A stretch of 64,000 bases of DNA from Numida meleagris (GCF_002078875.1 NC_034411.1:33126260-33190259); one strand, 5' to 3'. Numbered from the stretch's first letter, positions 9,601 to 23,320 are shown. The notes: a model not told the origin generated them from the sequence alone. Numbers and translations are program-made.

Positions 9601-12600
9601 GCTGCTAGCAAGTCCAGCTCTTATTTTAACAAACACACTTCACTCCCACTTATCTTTATTTTTTTACACTCCTTTTAAATACGTTAAATATCCAAATACA
9701 TTATCAGACAAAAAGAATACTACAACGAATGCTGATTTTTAATATGACAAATACATTATGTATAATAGCTTCTCTTTAATATTTCATAATAATCTTCAGT
9801 TAATAATTGATCTGAACCTAATTTGTAATGCTTATTACTTGTATGAACTGAAAATGTTTCATCTCACACGAGCTCCAACACAGCAAAGCCCAGAGCTGCG
9901 GCTGCAGCTGATGCTGTGCTAATCAGGAGTTGGAGCCCAGAGAGCGGCACAGGTGCGGGACGAGCAATATCCCCTCTCTGGGAATGCTCCAGGATGGAAA
10001 TTACTTATGCCGAACGGTGCTCTGACGTATGCTGAGTGCATGTCAGCAAAGTGAAGGGCATGTCTCGTGCTATCTATTCAATTGCGCTGCCGCTGCCAGC
10101 TCAAGCACATCTCTCACTGCATTGAAATGCATGACAAATCACAGAAGCAGCTCTGACTGCTAATATCTTCCTTCTGCTCCCCAGCTTTTTGTTATGGTAC
10201 AGTACAGTTAAGCGTAATGAAAGGTTGCATTCATGAAAGCTTGTTAGATAAGCAGTGTTTTCACTATGTATGTACACAGATGATCTGTAATGGAATAACT
10301 GTGCTCCTAATTTTGGGTCTTGCAAGTGGAGCTTTTTGTATTCAGGCTAATGTAATCTTTACCACTTAAGAAGTAAAAGGATATTTTCCTTGCATTTTAA
10401 TATTATGACATCAATAAAATATTAGTGCCTGCAAGGGTCTATGGTCTGAACTGTACTCAAATGTAGTTCATTTTTCTCACTTCAACATTGTTCTGTAGCA
10501 CAAAATAGGCTAAACTCTGGATCATGGCAGAGAAGCATTTGGAGGCAGCAATTGAATTATCCAGGGGTTCACAGACAGAAAAACCCAAAGACATCCACAA
10601 TTGATCAGATAATAAGTAAATATTGGTGGACTTATTTCAATGTGAAGAAACTATGAAATCAAAAATGTGGAAAATGTTTTTGGATGTCTGTGAAATCACG
10701 TTCTCCCAGGAGAAGCATGAACCCTTCCAGCCCTCAGGACATGACAACAGAGTTTTTGTCATCTTGATTTCTATCACCTATGCTAGGTTTAAAGTAGAAT
10801 GATTTAGTTTAGTGAAATAGTAAGTTCTTAGTTGTATTGGTTGGTGAGTACTGGTTGGGCTGGAGGAGTCTATCAAGATGACCTTATTAATTACATTTGT
10901 TATATTTCCTAAATGAGGATATGATTCTTAACCATAACATCTAAGTAGCAAGATATTTGTGTGGCAGATATCTTTCAGGTGTAAGGTGAACACTTCATGG
11001 TTATAGCTATAGTCTTGATGTTCTATATGCTTAGATGTTAGGTTGATGTATCTATTAAGAAGAAAGTAAGAAGGCAAAATAGGTGAAAGAGGGTAGTTGC
11101 CCAGTGATGATGAATGGATGTTCTACTGGCTGGCTGCCCACTCAAGTTAGGATGAAGAGTTTAGCTACTAGGAGTCACAATAAGATTTAGGAAAGAGGGT
11201 GGAATGTTACTGCCTGTTGCCTGATTTGTGTAAGAAGGGGGTAAGGAATAAGATCAGTATGGAAGTGGCTAGTTCTAGGACTCCTTCAAGCTTGGTATTA
11301 CACGTATATGCATGACATATGCATGAAAACAAAGTGGGAGAATACTCATGCTTGTTTTTTCAGCACCAAAAATGAACCACCAGGATCAACAGTGCTTAAT
11401 CCAAGCAGTACTGGCAGTACTTGCTTCTTTTAAGAGGCTAATCCATATTTTCCCATAGGAATTTCCCTTTTCTGTGTTAAGCACTCATTTTCATTTGGTC
11501 TTAATGTGCCTGTGTGGTAACTGTATTTTTCACAGATAAAATACTAAGCAAATTCTTGCTGTGATTCAGATTGTCCTACAGTGTCATCAGCACTGGCCTG
11601 AGCCAGAAACGACACCAGTTCATTACTCCCGTCATTAGCCCATAAAACCCTGGGAACAGATGAGATACATGTGAAAATGCACAGCGTATTCACTGGGATT
11701 TAAAAGCCAACAATGATAGGGATGTTTCAGAAGGTTTCTAAAATGTCCTGAGTCTAAGAATCAGGTGCCTGACTGGATCTTTTTATTGAGCACATTCTTG
11801 ACCTGGGGTCTATCTGAGGGTTGCTAATGTAAAACAGAAAGAGAACAAACTTCTGTGCTGAATATATATGAAACCCACTTTTTCTGTGTGCAGCACATAG
11901 CATTTCCAGATGTCTTTCATACATGCTTAATATTTATTATGTTTTCTAAAATAATTAGATTAACTAATTATTACCGACTGTCTAAAAAGAGAGATGAAGC
12001 AGAACAAACACACAACCCAAATATTTCAAAAAGCTAAGTAACAGGTTATAATTACTATTCAGAGATATTTGTTTTCTCCTACAGTATAATATTTTTATTG
12101 TGTGCTCTCCAATGAGTATTTTGGAAAGCGGCATCCAGAATAAGGTGTTCCTACTTAATGTTTGAACTCTTTGCAAAAAAAAGAAATAGGCCTTAAAAAT
12201 AGAGGAGGCAAAAAAAGCTCAACAGCCTCCCATAATGTATGCACTCAAACCAGTTTATAAAGTTGATCATTTCCTGATGAGAATGTTTGTTTATTCTTGA
12301 GATCTGCTTGTTGATATTTGTAAAACTTCTCCAAGGCACCTAAGTGCTCTACTCAGAACATTTCCTGTTTATGCCTAGCTGCTATGGCATCATGTTGACT
12401 TCAGAAAGAGGCAGCAGCTGTCAGCCCCGAGGGGCAGAAAGTCTTAGTTATTTTATCATTTCTTCATTTAGTACTATGCCTCCACACAGTAACTTGGAGC
12501 TTGAACTTCACTGCAATCCAGTGGAAAGCTAAGGTTGGTAAGCTTGGAAAACCCATGTTCTCACATCTCAACATTCAACTTTAACATCTAACTTCTTTGA

Positions 12601-15600
12601 ATTTCAGTAGAAGTTAGACACGGAAGTCTTTTTGAGGGACTGAGTTTGAAGTCTTGCAGCATTTACAAATGTAATTTTAAATGTCTAATTCACTCAAGAT
12701 TAAACTATACTTAAGGCTTAAAGAATCTCAGTCCTTCTACTCATGATCACCAAATGATGTCGTAGCCTGTGAAATTACACTGCAAGCTATCAGTTCACAT
12801 GAAGGGTGGCTGACATTGTGTAAACTACAGCTTACTCAAGAAGAAAATTACTCAAGTCTGATAAAAAAAAAAAAAAAGGAAGACCAAACACTTTGCTTTA
12901 AAATATAAGATGAACCAGAAAACAGTTATTTTGTGATGGCAAAAAGAATCATCCAAAAATCTGTAAGATTTAAAACAGATTTCTTTTGCACATCTCAGAC
13001 TGGAGGTGATTTTTCCCTTTTTTTCATCTATTAAAACAAAAAGACTATTCACGAGACTCACATTTGCAGATTTTTCCTTTAGATTTCCATGATCTTAACA
13101 AACAGTAGGTCTCTCAAGGACCAAATTGTTACACCTCATATTTTGTGATTATGAGTTAGAAAAGTTGGCCTTGAAGCATGCCTCCACAGTGATAAAGTAG
13201 CCATCACCAGATTTGCGTCCTCGTAAAGAAATCATTGGGAAAAGACTGCAGTTACGTATAGATGAATATAGGCAGAGTAAGAATGCTGAGGCAACAAATA
13301 AGGGATGTAGTCTCGAATAATGGGCTGTGTCAGAAGACCCCTTTGGGAAGCTCACAGCACAGGTTAGAGAAGCCTTCAGAAACTTATCTAACAGCATTTC
13401 ACACAGCCAGGAGGAAAAGCAAGGCAGAGGAGTTAATTTAAAGCAGGTCCCTCTGAGCTGTGCTGTGCAGTCAAGAGCTGCCAATCTCAGCCACTGTATT
13501 TAGCTGAGGTCATTAATTATTTGTTCTTGATTTCACCTCCACACCTGAATGTTTTCATAAATTCCAACACTGAGAAAAGATTTGTTTACAGTTCTCCCTA
13601 TAGCAAATATTTTATTGCTGCTAATTCTGTGTATAGGAGGAAATGGTTACACGATTTTGATTGCACAAGCTGCATTTTCCTTCCTGTTAGATAGCCCTCA
13701 GGGCTGTGCAAACACAGTAGCAAAAAATGAAACACTGTACATAGTTAGCAACTCCCTTCATTCTTCATAATTCTACCACAGAAACCAAGTTTTCCCAGCT
13801 CATCAGTCATTCTGGATGTTCCTACTGCATTAAAAAAAAAAAATCAGAAGAACGAAAAAGTCGATGGCCATCTTTTTGATAGAATCAGAAGTAAAATTCT
13901 GTTTCTTGAGTTATTTCAATGAATCAGTGCCAAACGCAAGTGAAGGGATCCAAGGAAGAGAAATTGTCCCATTTTTCAGCTTCCACCTAGCAATATCTAC
14001 CCTTGCAATACAGTTTAAGACACATTGAAAAGGCTTTTCATTTTGAGTCATAATTCAGACCAAAGCAATGTACAGGGCAATTAGCATTTCTCATGTGTCG
14101 GTTATTCCATATAACTCCCATTGCATGATGACTTCCTTTATGTTACTCTGTTTCTACCTTATTAATGGTTGTGATTTGTCAAGGTCTTTCAGCATGAGAA
14201 TTGTCCTGTATGCTTAAACTCTGTGTTGCCCCAGTATGTTAGAGAATAGATCAATGCTAGAAGGAAACAGATCTGTTTAAGCAGACATTGAAAATTAAGT
14301 TTGTTCTACATTGTTTTACTGAATCAAGATCTGCATTTGACCCACATCTCTGTTTTAAAGACATTGGGAAGTAAGCCTTCGGTCACTTGATTTTTTTCAA
14401 ATAGGTTACATCAGAAGTCCGATTTACTGCCTTTTAAAGGATTTTGCCTAAGGTTTTTTGCTTTTCTCAAGCTTCTCCAATCTTTCCTATCTAATGGGAC
14501 CAAAAGCTCATGATTTATTCCGCATACCAACTTACCAGTACTATGAAAGCTACACTATTTCCTTCCATGTTCTACAAATGATCCAGCACATCTGTCTTCT
14601 ATTTAGGATGTGGGTTTTTTTTCTTATCAACACCAGGTGCATCCTGGCGTTGTTGGTTTCAGGGTAGCCATAGCCATCTTCTAATTTTGATGGTATTTCT
14701 TTCCTCCTCAGTATTTTTCACAACTGTATGTCATGTTCTTGCATTCTGCTGTTGTGACCTTTTTAAGTCTCTTTGTAGTGTAACTTTCTTCTGCCAGTTT
14801 GCTGATACCTCTTGTTTGATGTAACTGACAAATTCAATAACTGTCAAATGTAATCATTCTTTTGAAATAATCATGAGAGCTTAAATACTAGGGGTCACAA
14901 TACTGCTCCATGCATTAACTTCAGCTCTCCGTCAAAGAGTTTCTAATCCATTATGTGATACTGGATGCTTTGATTCTGCCATAAATCGATAATACAGCAC
15001 TAAATCACATTCATTATTGAATTTCCTATGTAAGAAAACAGCCTCTAGTATTCTTTTTTTTTAACTGTATCTATCAGAGTAGGTTATATTTTTGACATGC
15101 AATAAAAACGTGTATTTTTTTTCTATTTCAATATGATCATATTATATGTATTTGTACAGGACACATTCCAGGTCAGTACATGAGCTGACTAACAAGGGTT
15201 GTTATGAGTGTATGTGAGTATATATTATCATATTAGTGTTTTTTTCATATGCTCAGGTATATGAGCTAAACCTTGGCTGTGTCTCTGCATAGTATTAGAC
15301 AGAAATACCTGGGCAAGTTTCTTCAAGCCGTATCAACAACCAGAAGTACATATGTTCATACAGTACTTGAGTTAACTCAGTCAAAAAAGCGGGATATGTA
15401 AGGACACAGTCACACATTCACATATCCAAGAGCTCTGTTTGTTACCTTTGATAAGTATTAGTGACTCTATTTTTTCTTTGCATGGAGGCAGATTGGAATC
15501 ACTCCCACAATCACATGCTCCATTTCATCTGGTAATGTCACAGCTGGGCCTAAAGTGCCTGTGCTTTTAGCTTATGTGGAGCACCAAAACAGTTTCAGGT

Positions 15601-16631
15601 ACATAAGTGGCTTGAAAAGATCTAATTCAGCTAGTGTGACAATGCACAAGGCCAAATGTCTGTATCTATTGCAATCAATACTTCCATGGAGTTTTGTCTT
15701 CTGACATTAGCTGTATGCTGTATTGCAAGTAGTTGCCATACAACTCTAGACAAGTGCATAGCTTTTGAGAGTGAAGGTCGAAGGGGAGCAAGCTATTCAG
15801 ACTTCTGTACTCTTCCTGAGAGAAAATTCAAAATTTCCTTTTGGACAAGACCTTATTCATGCAAGACCTGCCCTTAAAAATAGCTTCTTTTTGCTAAAAC
15901 CAGAATGATCATGGAATAAACAGAAATGAAGTTCATTTAAAATATCTTACCTATACTTCCAAAGCACAAACTCAGACAAGAACTTTTAATTCAGGTCAAC
16001 TGGTGATCCCCTAACACCACCAAAGATGATAATCTGAGTGCCAGCAGGAGCCAGGGCACGCTGCTTTTTAAGTAACCTGGATCAGCTTCTGTACTCATCC
16101 ATGCCTCTCCTGGCCTTTCAAGTAGCTGACAGTTGCATTAATCCATCAAGGTGAACTTTCCACACCATTTCCACAACAGTATAGGCATTACTACCACTTG
16201 TGGTCTAAGCCACATCATTACCGTCTTCTTACCTCTGGGAGTCCTTCTGCCCTCATGTCTTTAGACTGCAGTTATTTTCCTTCAGCATTCACAGAGCCCT
16301 GCCACTGAATCTTACTCTCCATCCCTAGCAGGTTGAAATCCTTGTGACAGTAATGAGGAAAATAATGAGCTCACGCAGTGTTGCTATTGCAAATTATTTA
16401 CAATTTTTGTTAGCTTTAAGGAAAGTGCTGTCAGATCACTGTGCTATTAAACATTTTGCAGTTTTTGGTTTGAGCCATATGATCAGATTTGTGTCCCACA
16501 AAATCAGTATATTTAAATACAGTCATACAATGGACGAAGTTTGGACCATGATACTGAGTTCTATTCACTTGAGATTTCCTTATTTAAGATTTGAATATAA
16601 GAGTATATACTTTGGACATTATCCTGGGTAA
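6661..16631. other. Long gene-free stretch, mostly unrecognised
   Basis: About 10 kb of AT-rich DNA with no gene or transposon I can name. Short homopolymer runs occur at 8469-8482 (T) and 12863-12877 (A). Open frames of up to 111 codons look random, with no domain or codon pattern. One CpG-enriched block at 9866-10110 is listed separately. Confidence 0.55.
9866..10110. other. CpG-enriched block, possible conserved non-coding element
   Basis: About 11 CpG dinucleotides fall within 245 bp, in a region where most of the window shows long stretches with none. The block is also richer in GC than both flanks. It has no long open frame and no similarity I recognise to CR1 or ERV sequence. The flank at 9790-9850 carries several TAAT-type motifs. 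It could be a regulatory element, a first-exon promoter of a non-coding RNA, or an unknown repeat. Confidence 0.3.
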
Positions 16632-16718
16632 CCTGCTGGGTGGCCATGCTTGAGCAGGAGTTTGGACCAGATGACTTCCAAAGGTCCTTTCCAACCTAAA
16701 CCATTCTGTGACTCTGTA
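16632..16718 (+). mobile_element. CR1 3' tail fragment
   Basis: The segment matches the last part of a CR1 3' end on the plus strand, with the typical GGTCCTTTCCAACCTAAACC stretch followed by ATTCTGTG-type octamers. Only about 87 bp remain, so the copy is severely 5'-truncated. No coding sequence is included. Confidence 0.85.
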
Positions 16719-17739
16719 AAAATTATATAAAATTTTTATGTTTAAAATTTTTCATTGAGAGAATAATGTCCTTATTAAAGGCACTTCTAGTTTGCCCTTC
16801 TTTGTCCAATACACAAGCAGTTCCTTATTCAGCATTTCAGTATTTTCTACTCCAAAGCTCAAGGCCTGGGGCAGGACACTGCCACAGAAAGGGTGCCAGA
16901 AAGAGATGGAGTGAAGCCAAGAGAAATGAGTGAAAAGATATACCTCCTCCTGCTGCCAAGGATATCAGAGATCCTGAGGCATTATCTTTAATGTCTCTCA
17001 TACACAGCACAGCCCCTAGGGATGGACTTGAAATGATGATCTGGAGGTTAGAAGAACTCTAATGAATTGAGTCTCTGAGCTCTTCCAGTCTAATGTAATT
17101 GACTTCACTGCAGCCTTGCTCGTTATCATCAAAATAGCTCTAGCTTACACAATGTCAGCCACCCTTCATGTGAACTGATAGCTTGCAGTGTAATTGCTTA
17201 GAAGATAATAATTTTCAGAACTCAGCATTTTGACAGTGTAAGGAAATGTCAGGCGCAGCAAGGTCTGAAGAGAAATAAGATTTTTTACAGCATGTACATT
17301 GTTTTCCATCCTTACAGATAGAGGAGATGGGGAGGGGTGCAAGGGGCAGAGAGCAACATGCTTCTGCTCAGCAATCTCTCCAGCCACCACGCAGAATGCA
17401 AACAGGAGGGCACAGGAAGCTATACCATGACTTCCACTGACAACAGGGAAGGCGGGGATAAACAGCAACATGGGAAATGTTGAACATTTTTCTTAAACTT
17501 GTTCAAAATGCAAAATGTGTGCCACAGCAAATTCTCCCTGAAGTTCCCCAACAGGAGCTATGAAAATGGAGAGACAGAGTCCTTTAGAAAACCCAGGGTT
17601 TTCAGCTCTCTCTGCACCAATCAGGAGTCAGATGGGAGGTGGCAGTATGTGACTTGACCCTAGTTAACACCTTGCTTTGGGGGTAAAAACGTTCATTACG
17701 CAAACTCTAGAGCAGTTCACAGTCTGCTTCAGACTGAAG
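16719..17739. other. Gene-free stretch between CR1 tails
   Basis: AT-rich flank with a 101-codon minus-strand open frame at 17166-17471 that resembles no family I know. I see nothing else. Confidence 0.5.
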
Positions 17740-17829
17740 CACAGAATGGTTTCGGTTGAAAGGGACTTTAAAGATCATGTAGTTCCAAGCCCCCTGCCAC
17801 AGACAAGGATGTCTTCCACTATGGACAGG
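17740..17829 (-). mobile_element. CR1 3' tail fragment
   Basis: The plus strand begins CACAGAATGGTTTCGGTTGA, the complement of a CR1 3' end, and continues with the usual GGGAC, AAAGATCATG and CCCCCTGCCAC pieces in diverged form. It is a short 5'-truncated insertion on the minus strand. It lies about 1 kb from the plus-strand tail at 16632. Confidence 0.8.
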
Positions 17830-18264
17830 TGGAATTAACTTATGCTTTTTTAATTACATTTTTTACTTCATACACAGACATTAAATGAGAGATTTGAGGA
17901 AGGAATTTCCTTAAGGTCTGGTTCACCCTTTCAAATACGGGAATTAAGTTCTAATAGGAAAATGTTTCTAATAGAAGGAAAAGATACATTCCACTTCAAA
18001 AGTTATCCTGAGAACAATTCTAAGCTGGACTAAATGAAAAAAAAAAAAAGGCTACAAATTAGAAAAATCACATCCCTTATAATCTTTTTTTCTTCTATGT
18101 GCCAAGAAAATGAATTTTCTCCTGTCTCAGCTGTTTCTGAGATACCTACGTGCTATTATTATGCAACTACATAAAGCTTTCGGCATGACTTGTCAAAAAC
18201 TGTTCTCTGAAGGACTGCAAAAATGTGGGTAAGTATAAAAGAAACAAGTGGAATAAATGTGATG

Positions 18265-18320
18265 TCATAGAATCATGCTGCAGTTGAAGTTGGAAGGGAC
18301 CTTAAAAGACCATAAGGTAC
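18265..18320 (-). mobile_element. Very short CR1 3' tail
   Basis: The plus strand reads TCATAGAATCATG and then a diverged GTTGGAAGGGACCTTAAA, the complement of the CR1 3' terminus. Only about 55 bp are recognisable. Confidence 0.75.
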
Positions 18321-19227
18321 AAACATACTAGAGATATACTTGCAGGTACTGGAAAGGCAAGTTTCGGTTAAACAGGGCAATAAGGAATAGAATTGTACAA
18401 GTTATTGGTCAGGCAGGTTAGACGTCAGTAACCTGTCTTCCAAAGAAGGAACTTGAGTTCAGTAGCAGAAAATGGAAACAGGGGAGAAACACACCACAAG
18501 CATGTCATTATTTTTTCCCTCATAAATAAAAAATATATTCTCTTAGGCAGCTTCTAGTGCTTTCTATGAACAAGGAAGTGTTTTGAAGGACACAAATGTG
18601 TCTGGAGAAGGAAATCTGATTTTGATTTAACTGAGGAATGTTGACTCATAATGGAATATCTAGTTTGACTAGAAAGAAGGAACCTGAATAATAAAGTAAC
18701 TGGAACCACCAAAAAATATTTCCTGTCTAAAAAAAGGTTTTAAGTTTTTGACTAACATGGTTTAATAAAATTCCAGTTTTCCACAGAAATTGAGAACCGT
18801 GTTTTCACCTCTAGAATGTCAATGTATTAAATGGAGTTCTTTCTCTTACGTATCTCAATTTATGCAGTATTAAATGTGCCTTTTCTTCATATGTTGTGAT
18901 ATTCAGTGTACATTCATCGAACGTGCATGAAACATCTAGGGCATTCTTTCTTCACACTATGTACTTCAGAAACTGTTTCTTAAAAGTTCCCAAAACTATA
19001 GATGAACTTCAAATAGATACACAGCAAAACATGTCTTTCATATAACACTGGATCTTTTTTATGTACCCAGAAAACAATCATTATTTAAGAGTTTTTAAGA
19101 CATTGAATAAATACATGTCTTATGGAATAGCATGTCTTAGCTGCTGTATTTCCATATCATCTTTAAAAGGAAAAGTACTAAGCTTTTTTCTTTTTCAATA
19201 AACCATGCCTTTATATTAGAGAAGACT

Positions 19228-20173
19228 ATGGGCAAAAGAAGCAATGCCACTATAACTTTGAAGCTATGTCTAAATCAGTCAAAAACACCAAAAGAAGGCC
19301 TATCTTCCAGGAAGATTAACAGATTAAGTTTGGATTTTGAAAAATATATGCAGGAACTATCAAGTGATGATGAGTCACCTAAAATGTTTCTTAGGCATCT
19401 TTCCTCTTTCTGTCATCGTACTCAATTATGTGTAAGAGTAATTTCACAAAGATTCAGCAGCTAATTTTTAGTCATTTCTCCAAAACTATCTGCATCTTTG
19501 AGAACTTCATCAAGTAGCTGCAAAGTTTATAAACTCAGCCAAAAAATGGGTGGATTGCATGGCTATGAAACACTCTTTATATCAGTCAGGGGAAAGTTTC
19601 TTAGACCTCTCAGGGGATAGTGAATCACAGACAATAGAACTTCAGGGTGCCCTTAAGACAATACAGGATATAATGAAAGTCAGTGAAGCAGGCAGAATTT
19701 GTCAAATGAGCCACGCAATTTAAACTCATCTAGTAGAAAATCTGACTGAAGTTTTATGATTGTCTTGCACTTTACTATATGACATCTCACAAGAATTAGC
19801 AGGTAAAAAATGCAGCATTACCAATTTTTTGCCTACTAATGAATTAAAATTAAAATCTAGATACTGTTATAAATATGTATTTACCAAAGAAACAGACCAC
19901 GTCACAGACTTCTAGGAGATTTAATAACCCAAAGCTTTTCTAATTTCAAAACAATTATGACCAAGCTTCTCAAGATCTTAAATTCTTTCTTTCCATTCCA
20001 TTTCCATGTATAATTCAGGCTCCACAACATGGCTACCACCTTACCATCCCAAATCCTCAATTTTCTCTACTATAAAGCAAGAAGAGTTAAAAGGAAATGA
20101 GCTATTACCACAGTCTACGGCATTGTCTGATCCTGGCTGTGGCTCACCCTGGAAACACCATGTGGTAATGTAG
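19228..20173 (+). pseudogene. Unidentified decayed coding remnant, intronless
   Basis: I cannot name the source. Frame 1 is open at 19228-19461 and includes an acidic Ser-Ser-Asp-Asp-Glu-Ser stretch within a charged, helix-like segment. From about 19470 the protein-like reading moves to frame 2. There, 19502-19720 (73 codons), 19760-19912 (51 codons) and about 19979-20167 (63 codons) are open, separated by stops at 19469, 19499, 19721, 19757 and 19913, plus a cluster after 19913. The 73-codon part reads like a real soluble alpha-helical protein, with spaced Leu/Ile and mixed Glu/Lys. One frame kept across several stops without splice breaks suggests a processed pseudogene or an old gene remnant. 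It could still be chance. Confidence 0.35.
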
Positions 20174-20459
20174 TAAGATATGCTTATTTGCCAACAAGAA
20201 CTATAAAGTAAGTTACTGACGCAAATGCAGAATGCAGTCCACTGAAACTACCCAGTATCAGAGCAAGTATCAAGAACACCTACATAATTCCTCTTATTTT
20301 CTGCCTTCATAAAGAAAACTGAGCAAAGTTTCATACAATTCACAGTCAAAAAGAACTGCGTCAAGCATTCATCCTGACATTGAATGAAGTGGCTAAAACT
20401 TTGTGATCACTTGATATATGACTCTGATCCTGTACTGTAAAGAGGTTGACAGTGCATGG

Positions 20460-21600
20460 AAATAAGCATCAGAGGTGCGGCTGACAGGTCATCCTTTCTT
20501 CAAAATGGCTGAGACGTTGCTTTTTTTCCAGCCACCTGATTGACACAATTTTTCAAATATCACTGAGAGTGGCTTGGTAACTACATCTACCAATTTCCTC
20601 AGGACTCTGGAATGCATCTTGTCAAGACCCATAGACTTACAGATGTTCAGATTCCTCAGCTGGTTGTGAACTTGGTCTTCACTTACATTGGGAGAGACAT
20701 CACTCTCTGTCTCCACCTTTCAACCCATCTGCTCAAGGGCTGGTTGAAGAGCACTTTCCAGTGAAGACTGAGGCAAAGTGCTGTTGAGTACCTCAGTCTT
20801 TACTTTGTCCACTGTTATCAGTCTGCCTCTAGTGCTCACTAGTGGGGGGCATATGATCTTGGACTTTCCTTTTTGACCCCTTGCAAAGTACAGTTCTAGC
20901 TGGGTCTTGGCCTTCCTAACCCCATTCCTACACTGCCTAGCAGCACCCCTATACTGCTCCCAGGAAACCTATCTCTGCTTCACTGTCTGTGCATTTTCTT
21001 CTTCCTCTCCAGTTTGATCAGCAAGTCCCAGTTCAGCCATGACAGTCTCCTGCCTTCCTTTCCTGACTTTCTACACTTGCAATTAGAAAGCTCTTAGGCC
21101 CTAAGAGTCTTTAAAGATCTGCCAGCTCTGCTTTCCTTTCTTGCCCTTGAGGGCAGATTTCTAGGGGGTTTTGTTGACTAACTCACTGAAGAGCTGGAAT
21201 TTGGCTTTCTGAAAATTTATTGTCCTGATTTTACTCTTTGTGCATTCCACGTCCCTCAGGAGCGTGAATTCCACCATTGTACGATCACTACAGCCCAAGC
21301 AGCCTCCATCCTGACGTCACCAATCTATCCACTTGTGTTGGTGAGCAATAGATCCCGTACTGCATACCCCCTCGTGGCTCAAGAAGTTATCCTCCACACA
21401 TTCCAGGATCCTACTGGATTGTCTACAGCTTACCATGCTGATTTTCCAGCAGAGGTCAGGGTGATTGAAGTTCCCCAGCACAACAAGAGCCTGTGATTGT
21501 GACACTCTCTAGAGCTGGAGGAAGAAGGCATCATCAACAGGCTCTGCTTGATCAGGCATCCTGTGGTAGACGACTACCACAAAGCTCCCTTTGTTGAGCT
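20460..21600 (-). mobile_element. CR1 LINE fragment: endonuclease to early RT, 3' end missing
   Basis: Read on the minus strand, this segment covers the middle of CR1 ORF2. It has the end of the endonuclease at about 21600-21317, then a linker with many stops, then the start of the reverse transcriptase at 20716-20489 (a Lys-Ser-Met-Gly-Leu-Asp-Lys-Met-His block). The endonuclease motif normally written Gly-Asp-Phe-Asn reads Gly-Asn-Phe-Asn near 21475, so a catalytic Asp is replaced. The copy ends inside the RT and has no CR1 3' terminus, unlike the usual pattern of 5' truncation. A later deletion or rearrangement probably removed the 3' part. Several frameshifts and stops show it is old. Confidence 0.8.
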
Positions 21601-23320
21601 GAGTAAGTGATGTTTTGCCTGCAAAAGTAAACTCTGAATTTTCTAAAATTCACTCTGTTGAAATTTCTTCTCACACTTTCAGCTGTGAACTTTCTTCTCA
21701 CAAATTCAAAACAACCTGCTGAAGTGATAATCCAATGGTGAAGTTCAAAAGTGGGTATGCTTAGTAACTTATGATATCTGTGTGCTAGCATAAGAGGATG
21801 AAAGGAACAGGAGGTCTGTGTATTGGACTAGAGCTAAAGGAAGGAGAATAAAATGTCAATCTGGGAGTGTGCGGTTGTCAGAAACAAGAATCTTGTAATA
21901 TGTAGAGGTGACATACAATGCTTACCTAAAGATGATTCCAGATTTCAATGAAACTTCTCTCAGTTCAAGAAAAGCCTTTGGCTTTTAATGTCAGAATTTA
22001 TACTATATATGTGACCTTAAATATTCAATGAGTTTGTAGAAATTTCATCTCCCTTAGTATTTATTAAGAATTATTCATACTATGGCAGTTTCTATCACAA
22101 TTCAGACACAGTAGTCCAAAAACAGGAAAAAAAAAAACCTAAATGACAAAATGACAGCTAGAGTGATGGAAAGAGGATAAGTGATAGTTTTAAAGAAACT
22201 AACTGTACATCCATAATTTTCCCTTTTAACATCTTATCTTTAAGCCATACTTCATTCAATGTGTTGCCACAGCTCGATGTGAGGTACATAATTTATTGAA
22301 TGCTGACTTTTTTTTGAAAGATTTATTTTATTGTTTTGCAAGTCAAGTACAATCTTGCAACTCTATGGCTTACTTGTAAAATAATAAACTTTGTGCTCAC
22401 TGGAGCAGCGATCAAAACATGAACATTATATGCCACATCGAGTTTAAAACATAAATATGAATGCCCAATTTACGTAAAATCAAATCGCTCATCCAGAAGG
22501 CACAACATCAAGGAGTTTTGATTAGATTTGACAAGGTAGCACAAGGCATTTGATAGGACAGTCAGCATAGGAATATAAACTTGCTTTGCATACTGTGTCT
22601 GCTTCCTGATTAATATTTCTACATTACTTTATGAGGTGATAGAGGTAGAGAAAAGGCTATTACAAAGATCTAGATGGAACTTGTACATTTAAATTTGTCT
22701 GTTCGATTTATATTTGTAATCTCCATTATATCAAGATGGAGAAAGTTACATATTTCTTATTTTCAGAATGCAGTTCCCATAAGTCACTTCAAAGCCAATG
22801 ACTTGAAATGCTTTTATATTGATAATGTGATTAAGAAATAATTGAAAAGAATAAGCTTCAGGACTGTTAAACGACATTCATCAAATTAAATAATGAAAGA
22901 GAATTAACAGACAACATCGTAAACTTAAAAAAAAAGGTTCAAAAGTCATTTGCAATATCCAGTGTACTGACTACCAAAAATCTAGACAAATAAGCTTATT
23001 TTATAAGTTTGTTATTATTAATGACAGATTTTACATTTGCAGGCTATAATACTGTCACTCAAGGACATTTTTTCAAAAAAAAAATTGCTTTAATACCCAA
23101 AACATCATAGTAAAATAAGCTTCATCTGTGCCACTGTAAGCAGCGGTAACAGGAAGAACTGGCAAAACCTTTGTATAGAAAACAGTGTTACTGCTAATGA
23201 AAATTTTCTATACTTAGAAACACAATAACATATTTCTCTGTAGGCATCACTCTCTTCCAGATCTGTCTGCAAAGATATCTACATACTACATCTATCTCAA
23301 CTGAAGGACACTTGTGACTT

